This document shows, one piece after another, positions 54,117-62,378 of a stretch of DNA of 64,000 bases. The notes beneath the pieces were generated by a model that saw nothing but the letters and a program-made list of their open reading frames with translations, did not search any database and was not told where the DNA came from. Each line of letters starts with the position of its first letter. Positions within the stretch are counted from its first letter, which is position 1. Source of the stretch: Acuticoccus sp965213555 (lineage in GTDB: Bacteria > Pseudomonadota > Alphaproteobacteria > Rhizobiales > Amorphaceae). The position numbers and the translations under genes are program-made. The stretch is taken from the NCBI RefSeq assembly GCF_965213555.1, contig NZ_OZ243890.1:2418001-2482000 (forward strand), read 5' to 3'.

Positions 54117-55160
54117 ATGCGTACCGTGGACAACGCCGCGACCCGTCGCGCGACGCCGACGATGGGCCGTGTGTCGCTCACATCCGTGCCGGCCGTCGGC
54201 TCGCGGCTCGCTCCGCCGCGCCGCGGCCTTTTGGGCACCGTGCTCGCCGTGGTGCTGTCGGCGGTCGGCCTCACGGCGGTCGCCGCGGCGCTTTCGTCCG
54301 GCCTCGGCCTGGTCGAGGCGGCGCAGTGGGCGGCCGCCCAGCAGCGCGCCTTCTACGACCTGTTCCAGCGTCTCCTGTCGCTCGAGGGTGGGGTCCTCGC
54401 GTCGGCCGGTCTCGTCGGCGCGTGCGCGGCCTACGGCTTCATGCACGCGGCGGTCCCAGGGCACGGCAAGTTCCTCATCGCCGGGGCGGGGATCGCGACG
54501 CGGGCCAGCGTGGGCCAGCTCGTCGCCCTCTCGCTCGCGGCGAGCGCGTCGCAGGCGCTCACCGCCATCGTGCTCGTCTACGGCAGCTTCGCGCTGTTCG
54601 ACATCACCGCCGGATGGGCCCGCGTCGCGACCGATCGCGTGCTCGTGCCGCTCAGCTACGTCGCGATCCTCGCCATCGCCGCGATCCTCGTGCATCGTGG
54701 CGTCGTCGGGCTCAGGCGGGCTTGGCAGCGGCGGGCCCTGTCGTCCGGTCCGTGTGGGCATCACGTCGAGGCGGACGAGGACTGCGGCTGTGGCCATCGC
54801 CACGGGCCGACCGCCGCCGACGTTGAGCGGCTCACCTCTTGGCGCGACGCGGCCGTCCTCGTGGCCGGCATCGGCCTGCGCCCATGCACCGGTGCGGTCA
54901 TCGTCCTCGTGGCAGCGTGGCGGTTCGACCTCCTCGCGGTGGGGGCGCTGGGGGCGTTCGCGATGGCGCTCGGCACCGGCGCCTTCCTCAGCCTCGTCGC
55001 GATGTGCGCAGCAACGGCGCGGGGGGCGACGCTGTTCGCCGCCGGAGCACGGGGCGTCGGCATCGCAGCGCCCGCCCTGCAGCTGGTCGCGGGCGCCTCC
55101 ATCGGTCTCGTCGCGACGCTGTTCCTCGTCGGGTCCGTCCTGCCGAGTTCGATGGCCTAG
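54117..55160 (+). CDS. NicO/RcnA-type nickel/cobalt (divalent metal) transporter
   Basis: 347-residue membrane protein with about six to seven helices. The key motif HAAVPGHGKFLIAGAGIATR corresponds to H-x4–5-GHGK of the NicO/RcnA family, followed by VGQLVALSLAASASQALTAI. A His/Cys/Asp-rich cytoplasmic loop (CGHHVEADEDCGCGHRHG) lies near residue 215, and IGLRPCTGAVIVLV follows. It probably exports or imports Ni, Co or a related metal; the ruined znuA just upstream suggests a former zinc-linked locus. The ATG at 54117 is used; ATG 54162 is also possible and closer to the first helix. Confidence 0.78.
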   Translation: MRTVDNAATRRATPTMGRVSLTSVPAVGSRLAPPRRGLLGTVLAVVLSAVGLTAVAAALSSGLGLVEAAQWAAAQQRAFYDLFQRLLSLEGGVLASAGLVGACAAYGFMHAAVPGHGKFLIAGAGIATRASVGQLVALSLAASASQALTAIVLVYGSFALFDITAGWARVATDRVLVPLSYVAILAIAAILVHRGVVGLRRAWQRRALSSGPCGHHVEADEDCGCGHRHGPTAADVERLTSWRDAAVLVAGIGLRPCTGAVIVLVAAWRFDLLAVGALGAFAMALGTGAFLSLVAMCAATARGATLFAAGARGVGIAAPALQLVAGASIGLVATLFLVGSVLPSSMA

Positions 55161-55209
55161 AGGACCTGCCGCATCGGCCTATACTCCGAAGAGGGACGGG
55201 GAGGGCGCC

Positions 55210-57543
55210 ATGGACGATCGGCTGCGGGAGATCGAGCGCAAGGTGCTGTGGCTGTCGCAGTGGATGATCCACGCGGCCAACCACCTGCGCGAGCCGGACG
55301 AGGTCAAGGTGGGCGGGCATCAGGCCTCCTCCGCCTCGATGGTGCAGATCATGACCGCGCTGTACCTCCGCGTCCTGCGGCCGCAGGACCGCGTCGCGGT
55401 CAAGCCCCACGCCTCGCCGGTGTTCCATGCGATCCAGTACCTCGCCGGCCGCCAGTCCCTCGACCGGCTGAAGGCGTTCCGCGGTTGGGGCGGAGCCCAG
55501 GCCTACCCGTCGCGCACCAAGGACGGGCCGACGGTGGACTTCTCCACCGGCTCCGTCGGCCTCGGCGTCGCCACCACCGCGTTCGCCTCGCTGGTGCAGG
55601 ACTACGTCGCGGCGAAGGGCTGGAGCGCCGACCGCCCGCTCGGGCGCATGATCGCGCTCGTTGGCGACGCGGAGATCGACGAGGGCAACGTCTACGAGTG
55701 CCTGCAGGAGGGCTGGAAGCACGGCCTGCGCAACACGTGGTGGATCATCGACTACAACCGGCAGAGCCTCGACGGCGTCGTCCGCGAGGGTCTTTACGAC
55801 CGCATCGAGAAGGTGTTCCGCGCCTTCGGGTGGGACATCGTCACCCTGAAGCACGGGGCGATGCAGCGCGCCGCGTTCGCCGAGCCGGGCGGGGAGGCGC
55901 TGCGCCGCTGGATCGACGCGTGCCCGAACCCGGTCTACTCCGCCCTCGCCTACCAGGGCGGGGCTGCCTGGCGCCGACGGCTGATGGACGAGATCGGCGA
56001 TCAGGGCGAGGTCACCGCGTTCCTCGAGCGACGGGACGATGCGGCACTCGGCGCGCTGATGGCGAACCTCGGCGGACATTGCCTGGACACCATCGTCGAT
56101 GCCTTCGAGCGCATCGACCACGACCGCCCTGTGGTGTTCATCGCCTACACGGTGAAGGGATGGGGCACGCCGCTCGCCGGCCACAAGGACAACCACGCCG
56201 GCTTGATGACACCGGCGCAGATGGCGGCGTTCCGGTCCGCCATGGGCGTGCCTGAAGGCGAGGAGTGGGACGTCGCCGCGGGCCTTACCATGGACGAGCC
56301 GGCGGTGCGCGAGTTCGTGGCGGCGTCGCCGTACTTTTCCAGCAGCGTTCGTCCTGAGAAGGGGCAGCGCCTATCGGTCCCGACGATGAAGGCGCCCACC
56401 GACAAGGTGATCGCCACGCAGTCCGCGTTCGGCAAGATCCTCGACGAGCTCGCGCGGGGCGACGGCGAGCTCGCCCGACGCACCGTCACCATGTCGCCGG
56501 ACGTGACGGTCTCGACCAACCTCGGGCCGTGGGTCAATCGGCGCGGCCTGTTCGCCCGCGAGGCCATCGCCGACGCCTTCCGCATCGAGCGCGTCCCCTC
56601 CGCGCAGAAGTGGCAGTTCTCCCCAGAGGGGCAGCACATCGAGCTCGGCATCGCCGAAATGAACCACTTCCTGCTGCTCGGCGCGGCGGGGCTGTCCGCC
56701 GAGCTTTTCGGCGAGCGGCTGTTCCCGGTCGGCACGCTCTACGATCCGTTCATCGCACGCGGCCTCGATGCACTGAACTACGCCTGCTACCAGGACGCGC
56801 GCTTCCTCCTGGTGGCGACCCCATCGGGCGTGTCGCTGGCGGCAGAGGGCGGCGCGCACCAGTCGATCTCGACGCCGCTCATCGGCATGGGCCAGGACGG
56901 CCTCCTCGCCTACGAGCCTTCCTTCGCCGACGAGCTCGCCGTGGTCATGGAGGACGCGTTCGCCCGCATGGCCGACGACGAGGCTGACGGGCCGAAGGCC
57001 ACCTACCTCCGCCTGTCGACCCGTCCCGTGGAGCAGCCTCGGCGGACGATGACCGAGGCGCTGCGCCGCGCCGTCCTCGATGGCGCCTACTGGCTGCGCG
57101 AACCGGGTCCGAGCGCTGAGATCGTCGTCTGCGTCCAGGGTGTAGTGGCGCCCGAGGCCATCGCATCTGCCGCGCTCATCGCGGAGGGGCGCCGCGACGT
57201 CGGCGTCCTGGTGCTGACCTCGGCGGACAAGGCGCACGCCGACTGGCGACGCGCCCAGCGCTTGCGGGCCGACGGCCAGGGTGGATCGTGCGCCATCGAG
57301 GACTTGCTCGGCGCTTTGCCACGGCACTGCGGCCTCGTCACCGTGATCGATGGGCACCCTGCGACGCTGAGCTGGCTCGGCGCAGTCTGCGGCCACCGCG
57401 TCGCCGCCCTCGGGGTGGAACGGTTCGGCCAGACCGGACGCATCGCCGACCTCTACGCGCACTACGGCATCGACGCCGGAGGCATCGCGCGTGCTGCCGA
57501 CGCCTTGTCGCCGCCACGCCGACTTCGCCTTGCGAGCGCCTGA
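55210..57543 (+). CDS. Homodimeric pyruvate dehydrogenase E1-like / transketolase-like enzyme
   Basis: 777 residues with ThDP-enzyme architecture. The ThDP/Mg motif GDAEIDEGNVYE lies at ~152–163 (GDG-x24–28-N type), preceded by FSTGSVGLGVATTAF. A pyrimidine-binding domain follows (GIAEMNHFLLLGAAGLSAEL) and a C-terminal transketolase-like domain (VCVQGVVAPEAIASA). The order and HASP-x-FH-AI-YL motif (HASPVFHAIQYLAG) put it with AceE-type homodimeric E1 proteins and not with sugar transketolases. No lipoyl E2 or E3 gene is adjacent, so the real partner or substrate is unclear. GGGGAGG sits six bases before the ATG at 55210. Confidence 0.82.
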   Translation: MDDRLREIERKVLWLSQWMIHAANHLREPDEVKVGGHQASSASMVQIMTALYLRVLRPQDRVAVKPHASPVFHAIQYLAGRQSLDRLKAFRGWGGAQAYPSRTKDGPTVDFSTGSVGLGVATTAFASLVQDYVAAKGWSADRPLGRMIALVGDAEIDEGNVYECLQEGWKHGLRNTWWIIDYNRQSLDGVVREGLYDRIEKVFRAFGWDIVTLKHGAMQRAAFAEPGGEALRRWIDACPNPVYSALAYQGGAAWRRRLMDEIGDQGEVTAFLERRDDAALGALMANLGGHCLDTIVDAFERIDHDRPVVFIAYTVKGWGTPLAGHKDNHAGLMTPAQMAAFRSAMGVPEGEEWDVAAGLTMDEPAVREFVAASPYFSSSVRPEKGQRLSVPTMKAPTDKVIATQSAFGKILDELARGDGELARRTVTMSPDVTVSTNLGPWVNRRGLFAREAIADAFRIERVPSAQKWQFSPEGQHIELGIAEMNHFLLLGAAGLSAELFGERLFPVGTLYDPFIARGLDALNYACYQDARFLLVATPSGVSLAAEGGAHQSISTPLIGMGQDGLLAYEPSFADELAVVMEDAFARMADDEADGPKATYLRLSTRPVEQPRRTMTEALRRAVLDGAYWLREPGPSAEIVVCVQGVVAPEAIASAALIAEGRRDVGVLVLTSADKAHADWRRAQRLRADGQGGSCAIEDLLGALPRHCGLVTVIDGHPATLSWLGAVCGHRVAALGVERFGQTGRIADLYAHYGIDAGGIARAADALSPPRRLRLASA

Positions 57544-57558
57544 GGCCGGCTCGCAAGG
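57528..57558 (+). terminator. Hairpin spanning the stop codon of the E1-like gene
   Basis: CCTTGCGAGC (57528–57537) pairs perfectly with GCTCGCAAGG (57549–57558), leaving an 11-base loop that includes the TGA stop. No T-run follows, so factor-independent termination is only a possibility. Confidence 0.35.
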
Positions 57559-57620
57559 TCGCACTCCGGAACCTCCCCGGAGCGCTGCGATTGCCGCTCC
57601 ACGGGAAGGGGAGAGGCACG

Positions 57621-58274
57621 ATGTCGAAGGCCGAACGCACCGATCCTAAGCTCTGGGAAACGGTGAAGGAGGAGATCACGCAGTCCGACAAGGGCGGCGA
57701 GAAGGGGCAGTGGTCCGCGCGCAAGGCGCAGTTGGCGGTCCAGGAGTACAAGAAGCGCGGCGGTGGCTACGAGGGCGAGAAGTCCGAGGACAACGACCTC
57801 CACCAGTGGACCGAGGAGGACTGGGGCACGAAGTCGGGCGGCAAGAGCCGTGAGACCGGCGAGCGCTACCTGCCGAAGGAGGCGCGCGAGGACCTGTCGG
57901 ACGAGGAGTACGAGCGCACCTCCGACAAGAAGCGCAAGGACAGCGCAAAGGGCAAGCAGCACTCCAAGCAACCCGAGGACGTGGCGCAGAAGACCGCCAA
58001 GCACCGCGACGGAGACGACGCCGAAGGTGGAAGCGGCGGGCCAGAACCCACCAAGGACGAGCTCATGGAGGCCGCGCGGACGCTCAACGTCGAGGGTCGC
58101 TCGAAGATGTCGAAGGATAAGCTGAAGTCGGCCGTCGTCGACGCGTTGAGCAGCGACGATGCCGACCTGTCGAAGGCCGAGCTGCAGAACCTCGCGAAGG
58201 CGTTCGACCTTCGGACGAAGTCTTCGGCGACCAAGTCCGAGCTCAAGGATGCCATCGCCGATGCGACGCGTTGA
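57621..58274 (+). CDS. DUF5872 + Rho_N/SAP-like domain protein
   Basis: 217 very polar, Lys/Glu/Asp-rich residues. Residues ~8–110 match DUF5872: LWETVKEEITQSDKGGEKGQ, WSARKAQLAVQEYKKRGGGY and then WTEEDWGTKSGGKS with YLPKEAREDLSDEEY. Two SAP/Rho N-terminal-type helices follow: TKDELMEAARTLNVEGRSKM (~152–185) and SKAELQNLAKAFDLRTKSSA (~190–215). The Rho_N fold binds nucleic acid, so DNA or RNA association is plausible. The ATG at 57621 has AAGGGGAG about ten bases upstream. It pairs with a DUF3140 gene 11 bases downstream. Function unknown. Confidence 0.72.
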   Translation: MSKAERTDPKLWETVKEEITQSDKGGEKGQWSARKAQLAVQEYKKRGGGYEGEKSEDNDLHQWTEEDWGTKSGGKSRETGERYLPKEAREDLSDEEYERTSDKKRKDSAKGKQHSKQPEDVAQKTAKHRDGDDAEGGSGGPEPTKDELMEAARTLNVEGRSKMSKDKLKSAVVDALSSDDADLSKAELQNLAKAFDLRTKSSATKSELKDAIADATR

Positions 58275-58285
58275 GGGAATTGACC

Positions 58286-58630
58286 ATGGATGACGGCGAG
58301 AAGAAGTCCATCCGCTCCGAGTTCAAGGACGCGGTCAACATGGCGCCGAAGAAGCTGGAGGACTGGCTCGAAACCGACGAGTCGCAGTCGGTCGGCCAGA
58401 AGGACGACGACGGCGAGGCGGTCGGCCACAAGATGGGCCATCGCATCGTGGAGATCAAACGCAAGAAGCAGGCCGACCTTTCGGACGACGACTACCAAGC
58501 CATGAACAAGGTCGTCGGCTACGTTCACCGCCACCTGAAGCAGGGCGGTCCGAAGGACAAGGAGAAGGTAGAGGGCTCCCGCTGGCGCTACTCGCTGATG
58601 AACTGGGGGCACGACCCCATGAAGGACTGA
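58286..58630 (+). CDS. DUF3140 family protein
   Basis: 114 residues, highly charged. IRSEFKDAVNMAPKKLEDWL, TDESQSVGQKDDDGEAVGHK and MGHRIVEIKRKKQADLSDDD with a closing GSRWRYSLMNWGHDP are the conserved parts of DUF3140, small proteins of unknown function common in soil bacteria and often placed beside DUF5872 or DNA-binding proteins. The ATG at 58286 with GAGGGA ten bases upstream is chosen over a TTG at 58271. It is convergent with the DUF2189 gene, 16 bases apart. Confidence 0.75.
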   Translation: MDDGEKKSIRSEFKDAVNMAPKKLEDWLETDESQSVGQKDDDGEAVGHKMGHRIVEIKRKKQADLSDDDYQAMNKVVGYVHRHLKQGGPKDKEKVEGSRWRYSLMNWGHDPMKD

Positions 58631-58646
58631 CCGACCGTCGGACGTC

Positions 58647-59423
58647 TCATCGCGGCACGAGCTTCCGGTAGAGGTGCCACGTCGCGTGCCCGAAGATCGG
58701 GAGGACGACGACGAGGCCGAGGAAGAGCGGCAGCGAGGCCACCGCGAGCCCGAGCGCGATGACGAAGCCCCAGGCCAGCATCGTACCCGGGTTCGCGACG
58801 AACGCGCTGACCGACAGCGCTACGGCTTCGGCCGGCGCCATGCCGCGGTCGACGATGGCTGGCAGCGAGATGGCGCCGATGGCGAGCACCACGAGCGCAA
58901 ACACGAAGCCGACGCCACAGCCGACCACCAGCAGCGTCCATCCCTCGGTGGTGGTGAAGACGGCGGCGAGGAGGTCGAGGACGGACTCTGGCACCAGGTT
59001 GCCGAGCGTCGCGCCGTAGATCGCCTGTGCCGCGCCGATCCACGCCAGGTAGATGACGAGCAGGAGCGCGCCGACGAGCACGAGGGGCACGAGCTTGTCC
59101 CGCGACAGGATCCCGTACGCGGTCACCCCGTCGAGCGGCGCGCCAGCCTCGCGGCGCCTACTGATCTCGTAGAGGCCTGCAGCCGACAGGGGACCGACAA
59201 GCGCGAACCCCGACGCGATCGGAAAGAGGAGGGGCAGCAGGTCGCGGTCGAACGCGAAGCGGTACATCAGGAGCCCGATGAACGGGTAGACGACGATGAC
59301 GAAGATCGCCGTCGTCGGCCGCGCCATGAAGTCGGCGAACCCCTCGCGCAGGCTCTGTGCAATGGCGTCGCGCTCGATGGTGGCGACCACGGGCGGCGAC
59401 ATGGGACGGGCGCTGTCGACCAT
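58647..59423 (-). CDS. DUF2189 integral membrane protein
   Basis: 258 residues with six to seven hydrophobic helices. The beginning (ALREGFADF-type SLREGFADFMARPTTAIFVI) and middle (FPIASGFALVGPLSAAGLYE with ISRRREAG, then NPGTMLAWGFVIALGLAVAS) match DUF2189, a family of cytochrome-c-oxidase-I-like membrane proteins of unknown function in alphaproteobacteria. The ATG at 59423 has GGAGGAA eight bases upstream. A small intergenic gap of 278 bases separates it from the next leftward gene, so it is probably transcribed alone. Confidence 0.8.
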   Translation of the reverse strand: MVDSARPMSPPVVATIERDAIAQSLREGFADFMARPTTAIFVIVVYPFIGLLMYRFAFDRDLLPLLFPIASGFALVGPLSAAGLYEISRRREAGAPLDGVTAYGILSRDKLVPLVLVGALLLVIYLAWIGAAQAIYGATLGNLVPESVLDLLAAVFTTTEGWTLLVVGCGVGFVFALVVLAIGAISLPAIVDRGMAPAEAVALSVSAFVANPGTMLAWGFVIALGLAVASLPLFLGLVVVLPIFGHATWHLYRKLVPR

Positions 59424-59701
59424 CAGGTTCCTCCGGTCCGACGGGCGGTCCCCGCCGCTGGTGGCACAATAGCACAGATGCGTCGTAGTGGCGCGAGCTT
59501 TCGGGCCTTGCAAGTGGCAGGGTCGGCGCCGCCCGGCACCGAGCAGCCAGGCATGATCCAAGGGGACATCCATGGCAGCTCGGTCAGCGATCCCTGCAAG
59601 TGCTGGCGCAGGTGGCGCGCGACCGTGCGTGCGCGAAGCTGGTCGGCTGGGGCTGGTCGGCGCGCTCGGACGCCGCAACGCTGAAGCCGAGCCGCATCGT
59701 G

Positions 59702-60931
59702 TCACCCGGTCGGTGGGCGGACGTCTTCGATGACCTTGCCGTCGTTGGGCAGGCTGCCTTCGGGCACGAAGCGGACCTCGCCGCGCACGCGGCACTCGGC
59801 CCGCACCGCCTCGGCGAGGCGCTCAGCGAGGCCCGGTTCGCCCGTGCCCTCGACGTGCAGCGTCAGCGTGTCCTGCCCGCCCGATCCGCCGACCTCGAGG
59901 CGCGCGCGACGCACCTCTGGGAACGCGGCGAGGACGCGGGCGACCTGCCGGGGGTGGACGAACATGCCGCGGACCTTGGTGGTCTGGTCGGCCCGCCCCA
60001 TCCAGCCCCTGAGGCGACGGCCGGTGCGGCCGCAGGGGCTCGGTCCCGTCAGCACGGCGGACAGGTCGCCGGTGGCGAGCCTGATCAACGGATAGTCGGG
60101 GTTGAAGGTGGTGACGACGACCTCGCCGACCTCGCCGTCCGGCAGCGGATCGCCGGTGCCGGGGCGGACGACCTCGACGAGCGCCGCCTCGTCCATGACG
60201 AGGCCCTCGCCGGGGACCGTCTCGTAGGCGATGAGGCCGAGCTCGGCGGTGCCGTAGCACTGGCGCACGGCGATCCCGCGGGCCTCGTACCCCTCGCGAA
60301 GCTCTGGAAACAAGGGTCCGCCCGACACCAGCGCCTTCGTGAGGCGGGAGGCATCGACGCCACGTGCGTCCGCCTTCTCGAGGAGGACCTTCAGGTAGTC
60401 CGGCGTGCCCACGTAGGCGGTTACGCCGAGGTGGCCGATCGCGTCCGCCTGGGTGTCGGAGTTGCCGACCCCGGCCGGCACGGTCGTCGCTCCGACCTCG
60501 GCGGCGCCCGCGTCGAACATCGCGCCCGCCGGCGTCAGGTGGTAGGCGAACGCGTTGAGGACGACGTCGCCCGCGCCGATGCCGGCGGCATGCAGCGCGC
60601 GGCCCATGCGCCAGTGCGGCGTCTCCCCCTCCGGCTCGGCGATGGGACCGGGCGACAGGTAGAGCCTGCGGAACGCGCTGACGGGACGCGTGGCGAGGCC
60701 GCCCAACGGTGGCATGGCCGCCTGCAGCTCCGGCAGGTCGGACTTGTAGAGCACGGGCAGCGCGGCCAGCGCCTCGCGGGAGGTGAGGCTGTCGGGATCG
60801 ACCTCGGCGAGGGTCCGCTGGTAGTGCGGCGCGTTCGCCTTGGCGTCGCGCACCACGTCGCGCAGCGCCTCGAGTCGCGCCGCCTCGCGCTCCGCCGGAT
60901 CGCGCGTCTCCAGCGCGTCGAACGACCTCAC
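59702..60931 (-). CDS. Phenylacetate-CoA ligase-like AMP-forming enzyme
   Basis: 409 residues from GTG 60931. The fold is that of PaaK-type adenylate-forming ligases: RLYLSPGPIAEPEGETPHWR is the P-loop-like segment, then QCYGTAELGLIAYET (adenine-binding YGTxE), DYPLIRLATGDLSAV (TGD), and a C-terminal GRADQTTKVRGMFVHPRQVA. The enzyme should activate a carboxylic acid to its CoA thioester. The start overlaps the stop of the upstream small secreted-protein gene (GTGA), so translation is coupled, and the row continues with livF and livK. Such ligases often accompany Liv-type transporters of aromatic or branched acids. The substrate is unknown. Confidence 0.85.
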   Translation of the reverse strand: MRSFDALETRDPAEREAARLEALRDVVRDAKANAPHYQRTLAEVDPDSLTSREALAALPVLYKSDLPELQAAMPPLGGLATRPVSAFRRLYLSPGPIAEPEGETPHWRMGRALHAAGIGAGDVVLNAFAYHLTPAGAMFDAGAAEVGATTVPAGVGNSDTQADAIGHLGVTAYVGTPDYLKVLLEKADARGVDASRLTKALVSGGPLFPELREGYEARGIAVRQCYGTAELGLIAYETVPGEGLVMDEAALVEVVRPGTGDPLPDGEVGEVVVTTFNPDYPLIRLATGDLSAVLTGPSPCGRTGRRLRGWMGRADQTTKVRGMFVHPRQVARVLAAFPEVRRARLEVGGSGGQDTLTLHVEGTGEPGLAERLAEAVRAECRVRGEVRFVPEGSLPNDGKVIEDVRPPTG

Positions 60932-61431
60932 CGGTTCTCGAGCCCCCGCGCCGCGCGCTCGGCGCGGATCTCCTCCTTCGACGAGCGCACGGTCTCGACT
61001 AGGCCGGCGAGCCCGTCCGCCGACGCCTCGTGGGCGGACGCGAACTTCGCCTTCGGGGTGAACGGGTCGTCGTTCGCCTGCACCCAGTCGAGCGCGCACT
61101 CCATGGCGTCGACCCACACGTCGGGATCGCCGCCGGCCCACTCGTTGATCGTGCGGCCGAGCACGTCGTTGAGGCTCGCCATCAGCGCCGGATCGCCGCT
61201 CGGCGGCAGGTCGGGCCGCGCGGCGAGGTGGACGCGGAAGCGGTACTGCCCACGGTAGAACAGGCACGTCGCCTCGGCCTTGTCGCCCGTCTCGAACTCA
61301 CGGGCCGCGCGCTCGTAGTCGCCGGCGGGGTGCTCGGCGAGGGGAAACTGCGCGATGGACACGTCCGCCAAGGCGGACGAGCTGGCGAGGGCGACGGCCG
61401 CCAACACCGATGCCCGCATCAGTCGTCCCAT
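60928..61431 (-). CDS. Hypothetical small periplasmic protein in Liv operon
   Basis: 167 residues. A signal peptide (MRASVLAAVALASSSALADV, cleavage after Ala) is followed by a helical, charged mature region: ATCLFYRGQYRFRVHLAARP, GRTINEWAGGDPDVWVDAME and a tail with KEEIRAERAARGLENR. I do not recognise a family. The ATG at 61431 has GAGG about nine bases upstream; ATG 61419 (MRASV) is also possible. It lies between livF and the ligase gene, overlapping the latter by four bases, so it is probably produced with the transporter and may act in the periplasm. Confidence 0.65.
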   Translation of the reverse strand: MGRLMRASVLAAVALASSSALADVSIAQFPLAEHPAGDYERAAREFETGDKAEATCLFYRGQYRFRVHLAARPDLPPSGDPALMASLNDVLGRTINEWAGGDPDVWVDAMECALDWVQANDDPFTPKAKFASAHEASADGLAGLVETVRSSKEEIRAERAARGLENR

Positions 61432-61495
61432 GGGGGGAACCTCTTCGACCCGTCGTCCCATCGATCGTGCGCCGCGACGGGACGGACCCGCCCGG

Positions 61496-62323
61496 TCACA
61501 GCCACCGCTTGCGCCTGCGAAACGACTTCACCGACTTGAACGATCGCCGCTCGCCACCGCCGAGGTAGAACTCCTTGACGTCCTCGTTGTCGGCGAGCGC
61601 CTCGCCCGTGCCGTCGAGCACGACCTTGCCGTTCTCCATGATGTAGCCGTAGTCGGCGGCCTTCAGCGCCATGTTGGCGTTCTGCTCGACGAGTAGGATG
61701 GTGAGGCCGAGCTCGGTGTTGAGCCGCCGGATGATGCCGAACACCTCCTTCACGAGGAGCGGCGACAGGCCCATGGACGGCTCGTCCATGAGGATGAGCT
61801 TCGGCTTGGCCATCATCGCCCGACCGATGGCGAGCATCTGCTGCTCGCCGCCGGACAGGTAGCCGGCGAGGCCACGGCGATCCTTGAGGCGCGGGAAGAA
61901 CTCGAACACCTCGGCGGCCTCCTCGCCGATGTTGGCGGAGGGGCGCGTGAAGGCGCCGAGCCTGAGGTTCTCCGTCACCGTCATGTCCTGGACGATGCCG
62001 CGCCCCTCCATGACGAGGAACAGGCCGTCGCGCACCTTGCGGTCCGGCGCGGTGCGCGTCACGTCGGCGCCGTCGTAGTGCACGGTGCCGCGTGTCACCT
62101 CGCCGTCCTCGGTGTGCAGCAGCCCGGCGATCGCCTTGAGCGTCGTCGACTTGCCGGCCCCGTTTGCCCCCAAAAGCGCCGTCACCTTGCCGCGCCGCGC
62201 CGCCATCGACATGCCGCGCAGCACGAGGATCACGTCGTTGAACACCACCTCGACGTTGTTGAGCGCGAGGAGGTCGTCGCCCGCGGCGGAAGCGGGGGGC
62301 GCGGCCGGCTCAGCGAGCGTCAC
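61496..62323 (-). CDS. livF: Branched-chain amino acid-type ABC transporter ATPase LivF
   Basis: 275 residues. Walker A GANGAGKST lies at 52–60, the Q-loop region reads LFLVMEGRGIVQDMTVTENL (LivF-type, with MEGR), the signature is LSGGEQQMLAIGRAMM, Walker B is LILMDEPSMGLSP and the switch His equivalent falls in LLVEQNANMAL. The length is slightly above average because of an Ala-rich N-terminus and a basic tail (SFRRRKRWL). The start is GTG at 62323. It couples to the LivM permease at the inner membrane together with LivG (outside the window). The ligand is uncertain: the ligase neighbour suggests an organic acid and not necessarily an amino acid. Confidence 0.9.
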   Translation of the reverse strand: MTLAEPAAPPASAAGDDLLALNNVEVVFNDVILVLRGMSMAARRGKVTALLGANGAGKSTTLKAIAGLLHTEDGEVTRGTVHYDGADVTRTAPDRKVRDGLFLVMEGRGIVQDMTVTENLRLGAFTRPSANIGEEAAEVFEFFPRLKDRRGLAGYLSGGEQQMLAIGRAMMAKPKLILMDEPSMGLSPLLVKEVFGIIRRLNTELGLTILLVEQNANMALKAADYGYIMENGKVVLDGTGEALADNEDVKEFYLGGGERRSFKSVKSFRRRKRWL

Positions 62324-62378
62324 GACGGCGCTCTGCCGTCGCGGTCCGGTCCCGCGGACGGCACCGGACCGGCGTGCC

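Noticed and set aside
54169..57543. 1124-codon frame that seems to fuse the NicO-type gene with the E1-like gene
   Set aside because: Its first 347 codons are out of frame with the NicO protein and Ser/Arg-rich; the E1-like protein has its own ribosome site and ATG at 55210, so there is no fusion.
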